This document shows, piece by piece, positions 44,199-56,597 of a stretch of 64,000 nt of DNA; positions within the stretch are counted from its first letter, which is position 1; each line of letters opens with the position of its first letter. A program made the position numbers and the translations under genes. Source of the DNA: Ilex aquifolium (Eukaryota > Streptophyta > Magnoliopsida > Aquifoliales > Aquifoliaceae); NCBI GenBank assembly GCA_951799425.1, contig OX637393.1:23509744-23573743 (forward strand), in the 5' to 3' direction. Below the pieces are notes generated by a model, which had not been told where the DNA came from, did not search any database, and saw only the letters and a list, made by a program, of their open reading frames with translations.

Positions 44199-45760
44199 TT
44201 AGGGTGAGACTTTCGGTAAAATGGTTTTATCTATTTCCTTGCCACTCCTAAGGGTGGTGATAGCCTTGAGTTGCTCACAACTCTCTTTGGTAGCATCGGA
44301 CGATTCAATCATATGTTGACCCCTTGGGTTTTCTTGGGGTTGAGCGGGAAATTTTCCTTTCTCTTGTTGGGATGACCCTATAGCATTGGTCAACTTGGTG
44401 ATTTGAGTCCAAATGTCATTAAAAGCGGCGGCAGTTTGATTGTGGATTGTGGTTTGACTCTGAATGAATTGATGCATGACATCCTCCAAATTTCTCTTGT
44501 GAGGAGGTTGGTAGGTGGGTGGGTTGGGTGGTCCTTGTTGACAAAACCCTAGTTGAGGTGCATTTTGTGGAAACCCTTGTTGATTGGACCTTCGGTATTG
44601 GGAGCTAGATGACGGACCATGACCATAATATAATTGGTTTTGCTTGGATGGAATGGGAGGTGACAATGAGGTAGACCCATGAGGAATAGGGTTGTCATTC
44701 TTCCAACTAAAGTTCGGGTGGTTGCTCCATCCTAGATTGTATGTGTTAGAGTGTGGAGAGAATGATTGCCTACTTTGGTTAAAGGCATTCACTTGCTCAT
44801 GGTATACCTCTTTGAGTGCTGGAATGTTTGGGCACCTCGAAATAGAATGCTCAACACTCTCACATATTGAGCAAGACTCCTCGGCCTTTGTGACATTTGA
44901 CACCTCATTCCTCCTATTCACCTCTAGACTCTCCACCTTACGGGACAATTTTGTTATTCTAGCAAGCAAATCTTCATGGTCACGCTAATTATACATCCCC
45001 CCTCCACTTGGTTAAATACCCGGAGAGGACCTTGGCACATCGATGGGATCCCTGATGTCCCTAGATTGGGCATTTTCCGCCAATGTGTTGAAGTACTCGA
45101 GGGCCTCATCGAGATCCTTACTTAGAAACTCTATGTTACACATCATGACGATAAATTGTCGATGGCCCGGTGTAATTCCTTCATAGAAGAAACTCACCAA
45201 TTGCCATGGTTCGAATCCATGATGTGGAATGGAGGGTAACAAGTCCTTGTATCTATCCCAACACAGATAGAATTGCTCATTTAGTTTTTCCAAAAAATTT
45301 TGAATTTGTTTCTTAAGAGCAGTTGTCTTGGGCACTGGAAAAATTTTGTTTAAAAATTCGGATAACATTTGCGCCCAAGAACTTATCGAGCGGGGTTTCG
45401 ACGAGTTCAGCCAAGTTTTTGCTTTGTCCTTGAGGGAGAAGGGAAATAATTTCTCATTCGTGCCAAGTCTTCCATGGCATGATTTGTAATGAATGTTCCA
45501 ACTATTTCCTCGAATTCCTTAATGTGTAGGTAAGGATTTTCTCATTCCACTCCATGGAATCGAGGAAGTAATTGCAACATGCCCGTTTAACTAGGAAGCC
45601 ATGTGCTTGCACGGGTAGCAGTATGCATGAGGGGGTGGTGCTTTGAGTAGGTTGGAGATAATCTCTCCTTGATCTTGCCGAAGGATTAATATGGAGAATA
45701 TTTCCTTCATTTCTCGGAGGGGTAAAATGCATTCGGGGGTTTGGCACTAGAGGGTTTGCA
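44199..45760 (-). pseudogene. Gag of Athila-type element G
   Basis: N-terminal segment HFTPPRNEGNILHINPSARS (about 45700), core LNEQFYLCWDRYKDLLPSIP and SFFYEGITPGHRQF (45368-45012), then LSRKVESLEVNRRNE and a zinc knuckle CSICESVEHSISRC (44969-44199). Several frame breaks. Gag forms the particle that packages element RNA. Confidence 0.82.
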
Positions 45761-46023
45761 CTCCCCCACCCCTTGGATTATTGGCACCATCATCCCCAAA
45801 ATTGTCTCCGGCATCCTCGGGTGGGTCTTGATCTATATTCATATTTGCTCCTAGGGCACATCTCACTAGTCTATTTTGATTATCAAGCCCCCACATGCAA
45901 AACACTACTTACAATTGAAAAAAGTATACAAAAATATGTACAAAGGAGCAACGTACCTTGGCCCGGAATCACAGGACTTACCTCCGTTGTCCCCCAATCA
46001 CCTTCAAATTTTACGCTTAGCTT

Positions 46024-46041
46024 TCCCCGACAACTGCTCTA
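46024..46041 (-). other. Primer binding site of element G (tRNA-Asp type, mutated)
   Basis: Minus strand TAGAGCAGTTGTCGGGGA matches the common Athila primer site at about 14 of 18 positions, from memory. The mismatches are mostly changes expected from cytosine loss. It sits four bases from the LTR edge. Confidence 0.65.
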
Positions 46042-46045
46042 AAAA

Positions 46046-47736
46046 TGCTTGGTGGTTTTCCCCGACCTCCGAACACGAACCCGAATTATGTGTATATGGC
46101 TTATAGAAATTGGTGAGTGTCACTCTCCCTCGGGTTCAGTGCAAGAAGTGGGGAAAATTATGTGGGGATGAACAAAAACGTGTGTGTGCAAAAGTGCTCC
46201 CCAAGTATAGAGAGACGTACAATGTCGTGTTTTACATGGAATGGGTATTCCAAGGTCGTGTCCTCAAGGAAGGAAAGGTCAAATGCTTTTGAAGGGTGAT
46301 TTGTAAAGAAATGAAAATTGGAAAATCTTGTGATTTGTGTTTTGGTGAGTTGTGTTTTGAGAAATATGCAAGAATGCAAGGTTGGCTAATCCATAGAGGT
46401 CATTCCAATGGGAATGCCAAATAGACTAAATTCATTCAATCAATGGTGTCTCAGTGTTTGATTGATTCGTAGAAAGTGAGGGACTAATGTGGTTGTGTTG
46501 GACAAAAGCATACCCCGGGACAAGTCTACGGTGTATCAAGAGCCCACAACCACATCTGCACTCAACCTAGTCAAACCAAACACTTTACACTACGAGGAAG
46601 AATGAAAGAGAGTCTATTTCACATACCCAAGAGAAAATTCCTCTTGGATTAGCCAACTAAGCCACTCATAATGAAGGCAAGAACAAACATGATGTAAAGA
46701 AACATGGAACTGAAATCAACTAGGAAACTACAAGAGCAGAGTCATTCATACCCAAAATGCAAAGCTTGAAAAGGAAATACCCAAATGTAGAAATGAAAAT
46801 GCAAGAACACTTAGCTAAGCTAGATTACAACTTGAATAAAAGAGATTAGAGTGTAAGAGGGAAAGATTACAAGTAAAATAGAGCTTACTACAATGAAAAT
46901 GGTGAAGGAAAATGTAAAAACCTAGCTTCGCTCTCTAAAACTTCATCTTTAACCTTGGAGTTTCTCTCTCTAAAAGCATATGAAATATGAATAAAGGTGT
47001 AAGAACCCCCAATTTTTGTCCATCCTCTCCCCCTAAGCATGTGTGACTGAATTGGAATGATTGGAGAGAGGTTGTCCACTGCAACAAGCAATTTCAGTCC
47101 AAGCATGGTCCTCCCATGCTTTTCCAACTACCCCTATTCTCTCTCTCTCTCTTGCTTCTCCCCTCTCTCTTACTTTAAATCTGATTTTAGGGGTTAGGAG
47201 AGCATTATGGGGTGTGAAACATGTCAGGGTATGGTTTAGAGGACAAGAGGTGCCCCGGAGTAGGTGGAGTCGTGTGAAGAGGTGTCTAGCAGATCTAGGC
47301 ATGTTCTACCAGTAGAACGTAGAAAAACTATCGGTAGGTTTTTTCCAGTAAGCTTTTCTACTGGTATGTTTTTGCATGGCAGAGGTAGAAGATTTCTAGT
47401 AGCCTTTTCTACCGGTAGGTCATGAGTCTTCTACCTGTAGGTCTTGATTGACTTCTATTGGTAGGTCTTGAATGTCTTCTATAGGTAGGTTTTGTCCTGC
47501 CTTGGGATTTCCTTGGTTCCTTGAGGTCCCAAGCCATCCGTTAAGCGGTCCTTTCTTCCCCATTGACTTTGAGCACTTGATGGGCTGCTTTATGCATGAC
47601 CTTACCTTCTCTTTACCTACAGTCACACAAATATTCATTAATTGTAAATTTGAAACCATTTCCCCCAAATTTCACCACAAAACAAGTAAAATGGGTGCAA
47701 TAGAGATGCAAGATGTGCAATATTCTATACTCATCA
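46046..47736 (-). repeat. 5' LTR of Athila-type element G
   Basis: Minus strand begins TGATGAGTATAGAATATTGC at 47736 and ends ...CCACCAAGCA at 46046, giving 1,691 bp with TG/CA ends. It has a CT run (47137-47158) and the palindrome array (47307-47488) in its U3 half. To the right lie ATGTT and then plus-strand pol of F, so G appears inserted in F. No matching 3' LTR was recognised to the left in E. Confidence 0.65.
47307..47488. repeat. Array of CTACCGGTAG-like palindromes in the LTR of G
   Basis: Units at 47307, 47328, 47358, 47409, 47431, 47455 and 47479 (CTACCAGTAG, CTATCGGTAG, CTACTGGTAT, CTACCGGTAG, CTACCTGTAG, CTATTGGTAG, CTATAGGTAG). Spacing 21, 30, 51, 22, 24, 24; the 51 equals a skipped 21+30. 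Confidence 0.78.
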
Positions 47737-47741
47737 ATGTT

Positions 47742-50117
47742 GCACGACACGGGTGAACATATATATTCCTATCCTTGATTCCTTTCCTAATGAGCAATTG
47801 TTTTCTATTAATCTAGATGTGCCTTAGTGATGCGAACCCCAATCGACTTGCTTTGAGACCCAACAACAATATTGGATAAACAACCCAAGAAAGCCAAACT
47901 CAGGTCTATAGATGGAGAATTTAGACCCGTTGAAAACTCGTGTCAAGAACCTAGATTATATTAAAATCTAGACCCGTTGAAGAACCCGTCTCAAGAACCC
48001 AAATTAAAAGGAGGAACGCCACAAAGGTTGTGGTTTGCCTTTGATAAGTTCATAAGTTCAATCAAGAACAAGAGGAGTAAACTCAACTCAACTCACAATC
48101 AAAATTCATCATATATTGTCCATAATAATCTCCTTTTTTCATTGATTTGAAGGCCTATTTATAAGGCTGGTCATTACAAAGATTAGGAAACTTCCTAAAC
48201 TAGCTATCCTAATTAAGAAATATCTCTTACTTGTTGGTAAAGGAATATCTCTTATTTTCCTAAGACTCTTACTTGAAGAAAAGAAAGACAATCAGCCCTT
48301 TAATTGGCTGACCACATGCCTAAATAGAAAAAGGAAAATACTTGGTTCACAAGCCTTACAATTAGACCCCAATAAAAAGTGAATAGTGAAGGTTACTGTA
48401 GCGTGAACAGTACGTGCTACAGTAACTATGGAAACCCTAGTTCATAAGAAATAAAAACATGTGGGCTAAGCATCCTCAAGCCCACTTATTCTAATAATAA
48501 TAATCTTTCAAACAAATTAGAGGCCTTAACAAAAACAGGACAATTTAAGCTTAGCCTTAGCCCCTAGCTAGATTCTTCTAGAACTTGAATCATGTTGATG
48601 AATCTTTGTTGTTCAAGTGGATCATGGTTAATGGACCTCCACGAACTTGCTTGAGTCCATGCCTCTTGAATTAGTCCATTGGGTACCTCTTTAGACTTCC
48701 TTGCTCGTGCTCTCGTAACCGGCCCAATTGGAACTTGAACTAGATCCCTTGAAGTTGTGACATGATTCGCATCACGAGCTTTAGTACTTGGACCCCCCGG
48801 CTCGTGTAAAGGATCTCTAGCTTGGGACTCGTCATTCAATTGGCCCATCTTGGTTCTCATCACTTAGTGTGCTAATATAGTAAATTATCTTGTTATAGGG
48901 TAGTTACCAGTTCGCGAGATAGAAAAAAAATTCTTGGTGGAGGTGAAGTAGTTCTACTTTGACAACCCATAATTGTTCAAGTATTTCCTTGACCAAGTGA
49001 TGAGGAGACGTGTTCCCGATGAAGAGCAAAGGGATGTGATAGCATTTTGACATTCAAAGGCTTTGTGGAGGCCATTTGTGATCTAAAAAGACTTCAACAA
49101 AGATTCTCAATGTGGTTTTTATTGGCTCTCTCTTTTTTGTAAGCATTGTGATAGATGTCATAGGTTAGGAGGTGTGACCCATAGAAATATGATGCCCCTT
49201 ACCCCCATACTTGTTATAGAAATTTTTTACTGTTGGGGTGTTGATTCTATAGGTCCTTACCCTATGTCTTTTGGGTATGCTTACATTTTATTGGTAGTTG
49301 ACTATGTGTCAAAGTGGGTAGAGGCTATCCCAACTAGGACAAATGATCACAAGGTTGTGATCAAATTTTTGAAAGAAAACATTTTTTCTAGATTTGGGAT
49401 GCCTTGGGCTATCATTAGTGATGGTGGAATAGGCTATTTGCTGCCCTCATGCATAAATATGGTATTACACATAAGGTGTCCACTACATATCACCCACAAA
49501 CAACTGGCAAAACTGAATTGGCTCATAGAGAGATTAAGCATATATTTGAGAAAATGGTGAACCCCAATAGGAAGGATTGGTCACTTTGATTAGCTGATGT
49601 TTTGTGGGCATACCAGACTACATATAAGACACAATTAGGCATGTCTCCCTATAGGCTAGTATATGGTAAAGCTTGCCATTTTCCAGTAGAGATGGAATAC
49701 AAAGCCTATTGGGCTATAAAAACTTTGAATTTTAATCTAGGGTTTGCTGGTAGTCATAGAAGGTTGGACTTGAATGAACTTGAGGAGATACGAAGGGATG
49801 CATATGAAAGTACCAAGATTTATAAAAGAAAAGGTCAAAATTTTTCATCACAAACCTATTTTGAGAAAGGAAAAACGGTACTTTTATACCATTCTCGACT
49901 TCACCTCTTTCCAGGGAAGCTACGCTCCCGTTGGATGGGTCCTTTTGTGGTTTGCATAGTTTATCCTCATGGAGTAGTAAAGGTTGAAAATTTGAAGAAT
50001 GGCCAGACTTTCAAGGTCAATGGTCAGCGATTGAAGCCATTCTTGGAGGGTTTTCCATTGGAGGAGGCTGTTGAGGAGCTTACTGATCATGTTTATCTGG
50101 ATCCCACTGCTGAGTGA
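47742..50117 (+). pseudogene. RNase H-integrase linker and integrase of Athila-type element F, split by K
   Basis: Before K: GEHIYIPILDSFPNEQLFSI. After K (48868 on): NIVNYLVIG, FDNPYLFKYFLDQVMRR, ACGGHFGS-type zinc region, then THRNMMPLTPILVIEIFYCWG (49174), DYVSKWVEAIPTRTNDHK, ISDGG, and after a frameshift NWLIERL and [23 protein letters not shown] to the end VYLDPTAE with stop at 50115-50117. The TGG Trp codon at the K insertion point is TAG. RT and gag are not in the window, being replaced on the left by G. Confidence 0.8.
47828..48862 (-). mobile_element. K: solo LTR3-like LTR of mosaic type
   Basis: 1,035 bp flanked by CTTAG at 47823-47827 and 48863-48867. Read on the minus strand it begins TGATGAGAACCAAGATGGG (LTR3 start), then has an LTR1-type tail (VTTSRDLVQVPIGPVTRARA), 25-bp type promoter repeats like C, and an LTR3 U5 ending GGGGTTCGCATCA. 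It combines modules of at least two LTR types. Confidence 0.88.
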
Positions 50118-52394
50118 TCTCTTTCCCATATGATTTGTTGTATAGATAGTTGTTCTCTTTATATTTTTTTTGATAACTACTTTTTTTTTTTTTTGGTTTT
50201 GCAGTTAGTTTTCTTTTTATAGCTGCTTTTCAGGTGACTTTGTTCCTTTATCTATTTCATTTTTCTCTATGCACATGGTTATTTTTGTTGCATTGAGGGC
50301 AATGCTTAATTCAAGTTTGGGGTGAGGGTTTACACCACTTTTTAGTTGTTTGACCTTAGTTTGTTTGCTCCTATAAAAAAAAAAGAGAAATTTTTTTTTG
50401 CTTTAGTTATCTTGAATGTATTATGCTTGTTTTAAATTCTTTGAAAGCTTTGATATGTTGATTGAAACTTGATTTGATTTGTATATTGGCTAATTGATGG
50501 AATTTATTCTATGGTTGAGTATCATGCTAGCTTTGTCATTTGGAACTCAATTTTATGTACACCATAATCATCTAATTTTTGCAATTTATTGGATTAAATT
50601 CTTGTCTTAAAAAAGCTTGACATGTTTAGTAGATGTGAATATATTACCCTATGAGTTTAGAGCCTATCTTGTTGGAGGGTTGTGTTACATTTACTTAGTA
50701 AATAGTTCTCTTATATTCAATTCTTTCAATAATCTCATTATATTTGTTTTGGTTAGAGTATAAAGAATGATCAGTTGGTTGTATCTCTATCAGTATTATA
50801 ATTTGCCAGTGTTCTTGAAAAAGGATTTTAGGCCATCTTTTGATTAACTTTTGAGCCTTGGCATGTTTCTTTCTTATCAATTTTCCCTTAGAAGTCGTGA
50901 TTTAACCAAAATGAATGTTCAATTCTTAGCCATAAATAATAGGCAAACCAAGTATAAATGAAAAAATATCTTACCTTTATCCCTTAAAATACTATGCTTT
51001 TAGCAAGTAAGATGGCAAATTTGTGGTGGATGTTCAACGGATGCAATTTGAAAAAGTTCTGAAAGAAAAAAAAAGTAGAAAAATGCTTGGAAATTGAAAA
51101 TTTTGCAATAGGTGAAAAAAAAGAGAGATGGAAAAGCTAAAGGCTGTAAAAAAAAAAGTGAATGAAGTGATCGCAAAAGAAAAGAAGAAGTCAAGTGTTT
51201 CAAAATAAAGCAAATTGTCATGGGATAACTCTTTTTTTTTTTTTTGAATTCCTTAATCCTTCGTTTCGTTTACCTCTTACTCTTGGCCCCATTACAACCC
51301 TAATGAAGTCCTAATTGATTTCGAGGATGATGGTGAATTTGTACATCAGATTGGATAAATGGATACGCTGATTGCATTGTTCTTATTACTTTAGCATTCT
51401 TTCGTGAGATTATATTAAGTCGATTTGTTTCATAATGCCTTTCATTGTATGGAAATATGTGAGATATGCTTGTTTTGATAATATAAATTCTGCTCACATA
51501 TACTTTGAGTGAAACCGTTATTATAAGCTGAGAGTTCTATTATGAATGACATCTTGGTAAGATTTGTGTCAAAGCTAGTTTGGATAGCTTAAAAGGATGA
51601 GAATTTTTTTTTATAGATTTGTTGAATTATTTGATTGGCACTCACACATGAGTTTTTGATGATAATGTGTGTGTGTGAATACTTTTGCATAGCATTTAGG
51701 CTTGAAAATAGCTGTATGTGAATTGGTTTGAGTTTAATTGGCATGTTATATTGATTTCGTTGGTAATTAGATGAGAATAATGCATTTGAGATAGTTTAAA
51801 GTGGAGAAGTTTGTAGGTATCTTTATTAAAAACCTTCATGAGACAAAACTCATCCACTAGGGATCACCTAGGGGTTGAAAGGATTATTGCATAAGCTAAA
51901 TGCAATCATGATTGCCTACGAAAATGGTTTTGTACTTTAGTTATTTAGTTTTTATTTAGTGATTCTTTACATCCATAGAATGATATTTTGAGCTTTTATT
52001 GGATCGAATTACATTGCATATGTTTTTAGGAATTTGGCACAACTTGGATCATTGTCTTTTAAGTATTTTGGTTATTGGTTAACTAGGATAGGGTATAAGG
52101 TGAGTGTAGGATTAGTTTTGGTGTTATTTTATAAAGTAAAAAGGAAAAAGTCAAAAAAAATATAGAAAATAGAAAATTTTCAGAAATTCTAGTGTTCTAC
52201 CGGTATCACCTACCGATAGGTTTAAAGCAGAGAGATGTTTTACTGGTAGGACGTATACCACCTGCTGGTAGGTTTTGAATCTGAAGCGTTAAAACGAGGG
52301 TTTTAATAGGAATTTAAAGGGTTTTCTTCACTTATAATATTTATCTCTCACTCTAAATACTCTCTGTTCTCTCTAGAAAATCCTACACCAAACT
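50118..52394 (+). other. Non-coding region after pol in Athila-type element F
   Basis: No credible protein frame. The Athila-type block TTGCATTGAGGGCAATGCTT followed by AATTCAAGTTTGGGGTGAGG is at 50290-50329. A purine-rich tract lies at 51055-51200. The palindrome array (52198-52271) and a CT-rich stretch (52345-52380) follow at the same distance from pol as in E. Whether its end is already the 3' LTR is not clear. Confidence 0.6.
52198..52271. repeat. Array of CTACCGGTAG-like palindromes in F
   Basis: Units at 52198 (CTACCGGTAT), 52210 (CTACCGATAG), 52240 (TTACTGGTAG) and 52262 (CTGCTGGTAG). Spacing 12, 30, 22. Followed by GAGGGTTTTAAT, as in E after its array. Confidence 0.72.
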
Positions 52395-54604
52395 TGTAAA
52401 ACCCGGGTAAATTTGAACTTTTATGAAAAAGGGAAAAACGGTAATTTGTCGTTACAGTATGGGTTGAAAACCCAAATTTTTCTAGAACTGGGATGACGAA
52501 ACGGACCTCATTGTTGGATTCGTCTCGCGAAATCTAGTTACCCTGCCAATTTTTGTCAAATTCCGAGATAGTCGGATTTTTTATGTTTTACGAAGCGATC
52601 GGGTGTCGGTTGACCTAATAAACGAACCCTGGAATGAAATTTTGAAAATAGGATAATAATTTAAAGCAAGTTGAAACAAAAAATATTTTGAACTTGAACC
52701 GGGACGAAATTTAATCAATTTAGGTCAAAACAGGACCTACGAAAGAAGAACGTGTGGCGAAATGTGGACCAAACATTTAAAGGTATAAATAGGGGAGAAA
52801 ATCTGATTTTCTCCCCACTTTCAGCTGGGTCTTCACGTTGGAGAGGGAAGAGAGAGAAAAAGAGAGATTTCCAAACTTCTCTCTATGATCTATGTCTTCC
52901 CGTCGCTCGAATCAACATGAACCAAGAACAAAAGTCGATCTCCTCGTTGTGGGCTATGCAACCATACCAAAAAGGACGGATTTCACCGAAGTTTAAAAAA
53001 TGAGATTTTGGGGAAAGCTTGGATTAGAGCTTGTTTCGGTTACTTGAAGCTTTCTATGGTTACTTTAATCTTCAAGAGGTAGGGTTTTCATCATAACTAA
53101 GTTTATTTCCAACCTAGGGTGACTATATAAAATGGGTAGGTTCTTAGATGTATTTAACACTTGCCTATTGTTGTAAATTGATGAAATGGGTATTAGAAAT
53201 GGGTAGAATAAATTCTATCTTGAATTGGGTATGTAGAAATTACTTAATGTAATTTCTTGAGCTATGTGATGAAATTGGGCATTTTATGTGATTACATGAT
53301 TTGGTGTCTTCAAGGTGTTTGATTTAATGCCTATGTGAAATTAAGTGTGTGTTGGATAGATTATGTATAACATACTTGGAAAATTGTTGTTGAATGTAGA
53401 TGTTGATATATGCTAGATGATATATTGACATTATGAGGACTTATGGAAATTATATGCTTACGATATAATTAACCATGGTGTATGTGAAATGTGGTTGAGA
53501 TTGTTCATATGACACTCATAACATATTGAGCATGAAATTTGTATTGTAATTGTACATTACATTGCATATGCACGGAGACATTGCATTCATGGGTATTAGA
53601 CATGAGTAGGGGTGTGTGTGCATGGTTGTTATCAAACACCACTCTTGGTGAATGATGTGTGGGCTCAGGAAAGTTGGGTCAAGATCCGATTGAGTTGCAC
53701 AATTTGCATTGAAAATTGGGTCGGGGTTAGCAAGAAGGGATAGACTATCCCTCGGGTGCAAGACCCGGTGATTAGGATACGCACTCCCTTGGTTTAGTCC
53801 AAAAAGTGTCGGTGTACGCGGAACCGTTGGTGGAAGTCCATGAATTCTGTGTCGATTGGGTGCCCGTTGGTGTAAGTCCATAAATACCCACCTCAAGAAA
53901 GACCCGAAGATTTTAAATGGTCATTATATGTGTAACATCAATGGCGGGGGCTTGGAATACCCGGATTTGTACGCATGACATTTGCATGTGTTAAGGGAGC
54001 CGGTGAGGGCTCGGGTTGATGCGCATGAGTGAGTCTCATCTCATATCATTGTATGGCATGGTGAATTCCAACATTGAATCTCATATTCTTGAGTAGAATA
54101 TTTTGTGGCTTGTTGAAATTGCATGGGACATTTCATATGCATCTAGGTTGGGGAGTAACCTCTTTAGGAGATACCCTATTGAGCGTGGCTCACCATTTAT
54201 GGAAAAAATAGTTCAGCTACGGGATACACTGGTGGAAGGATCTCATTCGGGGCCTCGTGGTTGAGGAAAAACCGAGATGTGGCTTTTGAGATATGTTTTG
54301 TAAAAACTATTATGTTATTTAGTTTTGGACATGTAATATTGGAAAGAAATGTAATGTGAACTTATATGAACTGTACTTTGCTTAAAATTGATGTTATATG
54401 AGTTTAGTACTATGTCATATAAGGTTGGAATGTATTGGAATTGAAAAGGGAAGGAATCGTAGAAAAATTGGTAAAACCTACTGGTAGAACGTCGAGTACT
54501 TCTACCGATAGAAATTTTTCAGTGGACAAAACCTACCGGTAGAACTTCAAGTCTTGTAGTAGAAAATTTCCAGTAAGCAAAACCTACCGGTAGAACGATG
54601 ACAA
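52395..54604 (+). repeat. Putative LTR of an unidentified element, non-coding
   Basis: Begins TGTAAAACCCGGGTAAATTT, a common form of chromovirus LTR start. TATAAATA at 52784-52791 is followed by a purine-rich GAGAGGGAAGAGAGAG stretch and about 1.5 kb with no protein frame. The last 130 bp hold a palindrome array. No second LTR, primer site or target duplication was found, so boundaries and identity are uncertain. Confidence 0.4.
54478..54592. repeat. Array of CTACCGGTAG-like palindromes
   Basis: Units at 54478 (CTACTGGTAG), 54502 (CTACCGATAG), 54533 (CTACCGGTAG), 54553 (CTTGTAGTAG, weak) and 54583 (CTACCGGTAG). Spacing 24, 31, 20, 30. An AAAACCTAC context precedes three of them. Confidence 0.75.
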
Positions 54605-54739
54605 ACCTAGATTTTAATATAATCTAGGTTCTTGAAACGGGTTCAGATTCTCCATCCATAGACCTGAGTTTAGCTTTCTTGGGTTGTTTTTCCAATATTG
54701 TTGTTGGGTCTCAAAGTAAGTCGATTGGGGTTCACATCA
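54605..54739 (+). repeat. LTR3 remnant (3' end only)
   Basis: CTAGATTTTAATATAATCTAG through GGGGTTCACATCA matches the U5 end of LTR3 at 13770-13918. The 5' part is missing. Confidence 0.82.
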
Positions 54740-54741
54740 TT

Positions 54742-54753
54742 TGGTATCAGAGC
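54742..54753 (+). other. Primer binding site (iMet) after LTR3 remnant
   Basis: TGGTATCAGAGC, perfect. Confidence 0.9.
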
Positions 54754-55184
54754 TTAAACTCTAGTTCAGGTATAATTTTTCGGATGAGAGGAGAGTAAGG
54801 CTTGCCAAGATGAAACTTGTAGGCTTGGCAAAAATTTGGTGGTTTGGTGTTGAAGGAGATTTAAGAAGATTGAGATTGTCGTCAATCAACACATGGCAAG
54901 AGCTTGATTTGTTTGCATCTTTCAAGGATCTACATGAAGAGTCACCAATGCTTCTTTCTATCCACTTTGCTCCACAATTGATTTTATCATTCCAGAAAAC
55001 TTTAACGACACAATCAAGGAGATCAATTTCAAAAAAATTTCTTTGTTCCCTAAATTAGAGAAGAAAAGGAGACATCATCTTAAAGCTTCTCAGAGACGGC
55101 TACATATACAAGTTCAAAGTTTTTGAACTTTCATACTGCAACACTTTAAAACTCGAGGTCGAGTTTTCTCCAACCAGGGGAGAA
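54754..55184 (+). pseudogene. Short gag-like relic between LTR3 and LTR2
   Basis: Encodes LVGLAKIWWFGVEGDLRRLR, then LFASFKDLHEESPMLLSI. This is part of a retroelement gag core joined to a short segment found only in these non-autonomous units (also in I and at 57240). No protease or RT. It ends at polypurine tract AACCAGGGGAGAA (55172-55184). About 0.43 kb between two different LTR types. Confidence 0.7.
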
Positions 55185-55859
55185 TGATGCAATCCATAAG
55201 ATACTCAAGGAAACACAAATTCGAAGATGTGAAAGATAATGTAATTGACTTTCCATCAAGACAAAGATCCATATGGAACCTTGCATTATTGTATTTTGAT
55301 TCATATTTTAAGTCAATTTGCTAGTATTAGTATTTTATATGTCCTTTTAATATTTTTTATAGTTAGGGGTATTTTTGTAATTTCTAAAATTTCTGGAATT
55401 GGTCATATTTTTGGATTGTCAAAATATAAACTACTACTAGGATTTGTTTCCTTAGTAGATTATGATTTGTTTCTTTAGTAGATTAGGATTTTAGGAATTT
55501 TTTTTCTTGTAATTGCCAGCCTATAAATAGGCGTTCAATCAATGAAAAAAATTAGATCATTATTCAGCAAAATTGGAGTGTTTTCTCTCCGGTTCTTTGA
55601 AGAACTATTCGAACTTATCGGGATTTCCCGTGGCGTTCACCAGCGACTTATCAAACGGAATTTTCACCACCGTTTGTGGCGTCTTCCTTATACCAAGGTT
55701 CTTGTTTCACAACAAACAGCGGGTTGAGGTCATATATACCAAAGTTCTTGTTTGTCGTAAGCAACAGGTCAAGGTCTATCATTCAATTCTGATCTAGAAC
55801 GATCTTGGGTTCCTTTTTGTTGTCGGAACTCGTTATTTTGGCGGGTTTTGCTCACATCA
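55185..55859 (+). repeat. LTR2
   Basis: TGATGCAATCCATAAG to GGCGGGTTTTGCTCACATCA, 675 bp, with few 23-bp repeats. It is followed by another primer site. Confidence 0.87.
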
Positions 55860-55861
55860 TT

Positions 55862-55873
55862 TGGTATCAGAGC
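55862..55873 (+). other. Primer binding site (iMet) after LTR2
   Basis: TGGTATCAGAGC, perfect. Confidence 0.9.
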
Positions 55874-56597
55874 AAAATTTCCAATCAGGTCATATTCTAG
55901 CTTTTTATTTCTTGCATAATTGATCCTAGGGATTCATTGTTCTAGGGTTACAAAAAAAAAAAAGAAGGGCTGCCGAAATTCTTAGGGTTTTGTGTGGCTA
56001 CCTTATATCACTTTGTTCTAGGGTTTTGAGTTATTGTTAGGGTTTTGTCCATTGTTTATTATTTTGTTTGTGATTAAATCAGTTGGTGAAAATAAAGTAA
56101 AAGAAAAAAAAAATTCGTCCAAAAAAAAAAAGAGGGGAAAATCCGAATATATATATATATATTTGAGCCTTATCTTCAAAGGGGTTGCATACATTATTAT
56201 AGTTGGTATCTTGTCTTATAATTACTCTTTCATTCGTATAATTTTCTTGATTCTCGTGTCATTTTATTCCTTCCGTGTTTCTTGTTCTTTCCGTGTTTCT
56301 TGTTCTTGTTCTTGTTTGCGGTTTATTCCTTCCGTGTTTCTCTTGTTCTTGTTCTTGTTTCTTGGGCCTAATTACTAGTTGGGATTAAACAAGGTTGCAT
56401 TGTCTTGACTGAGTTCAATTAGTTCTTAAAGAACTTGAGTGGGGAAACTCTTGAGGTAAAAGGCATGAGAGTGTGAGACTATTATTGGGGAAAAACCAAT
56501 TAAGAGTGAAACACGAGTGGAGTGTCATCATTTGAGTGTAAACACGTAAGGGAGTGTGTGAGGTTTTTTTTTTACCACTAACATTCTTTTTGGCAGC
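55874..56597 (+). other. Leader-like non-coding sequence
   Basis: Contains an A-rich run, an AT run (56146-56162) and CT/GTT simple repeats (TTCCGTGTTTCTTG units, 56266-56374). Unlike the leaders of A, C, D, I and J in most of its length, but it ends with the related GTGTAAACACGTAAGGGAG segment. No gene. Confidence 0.6.
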
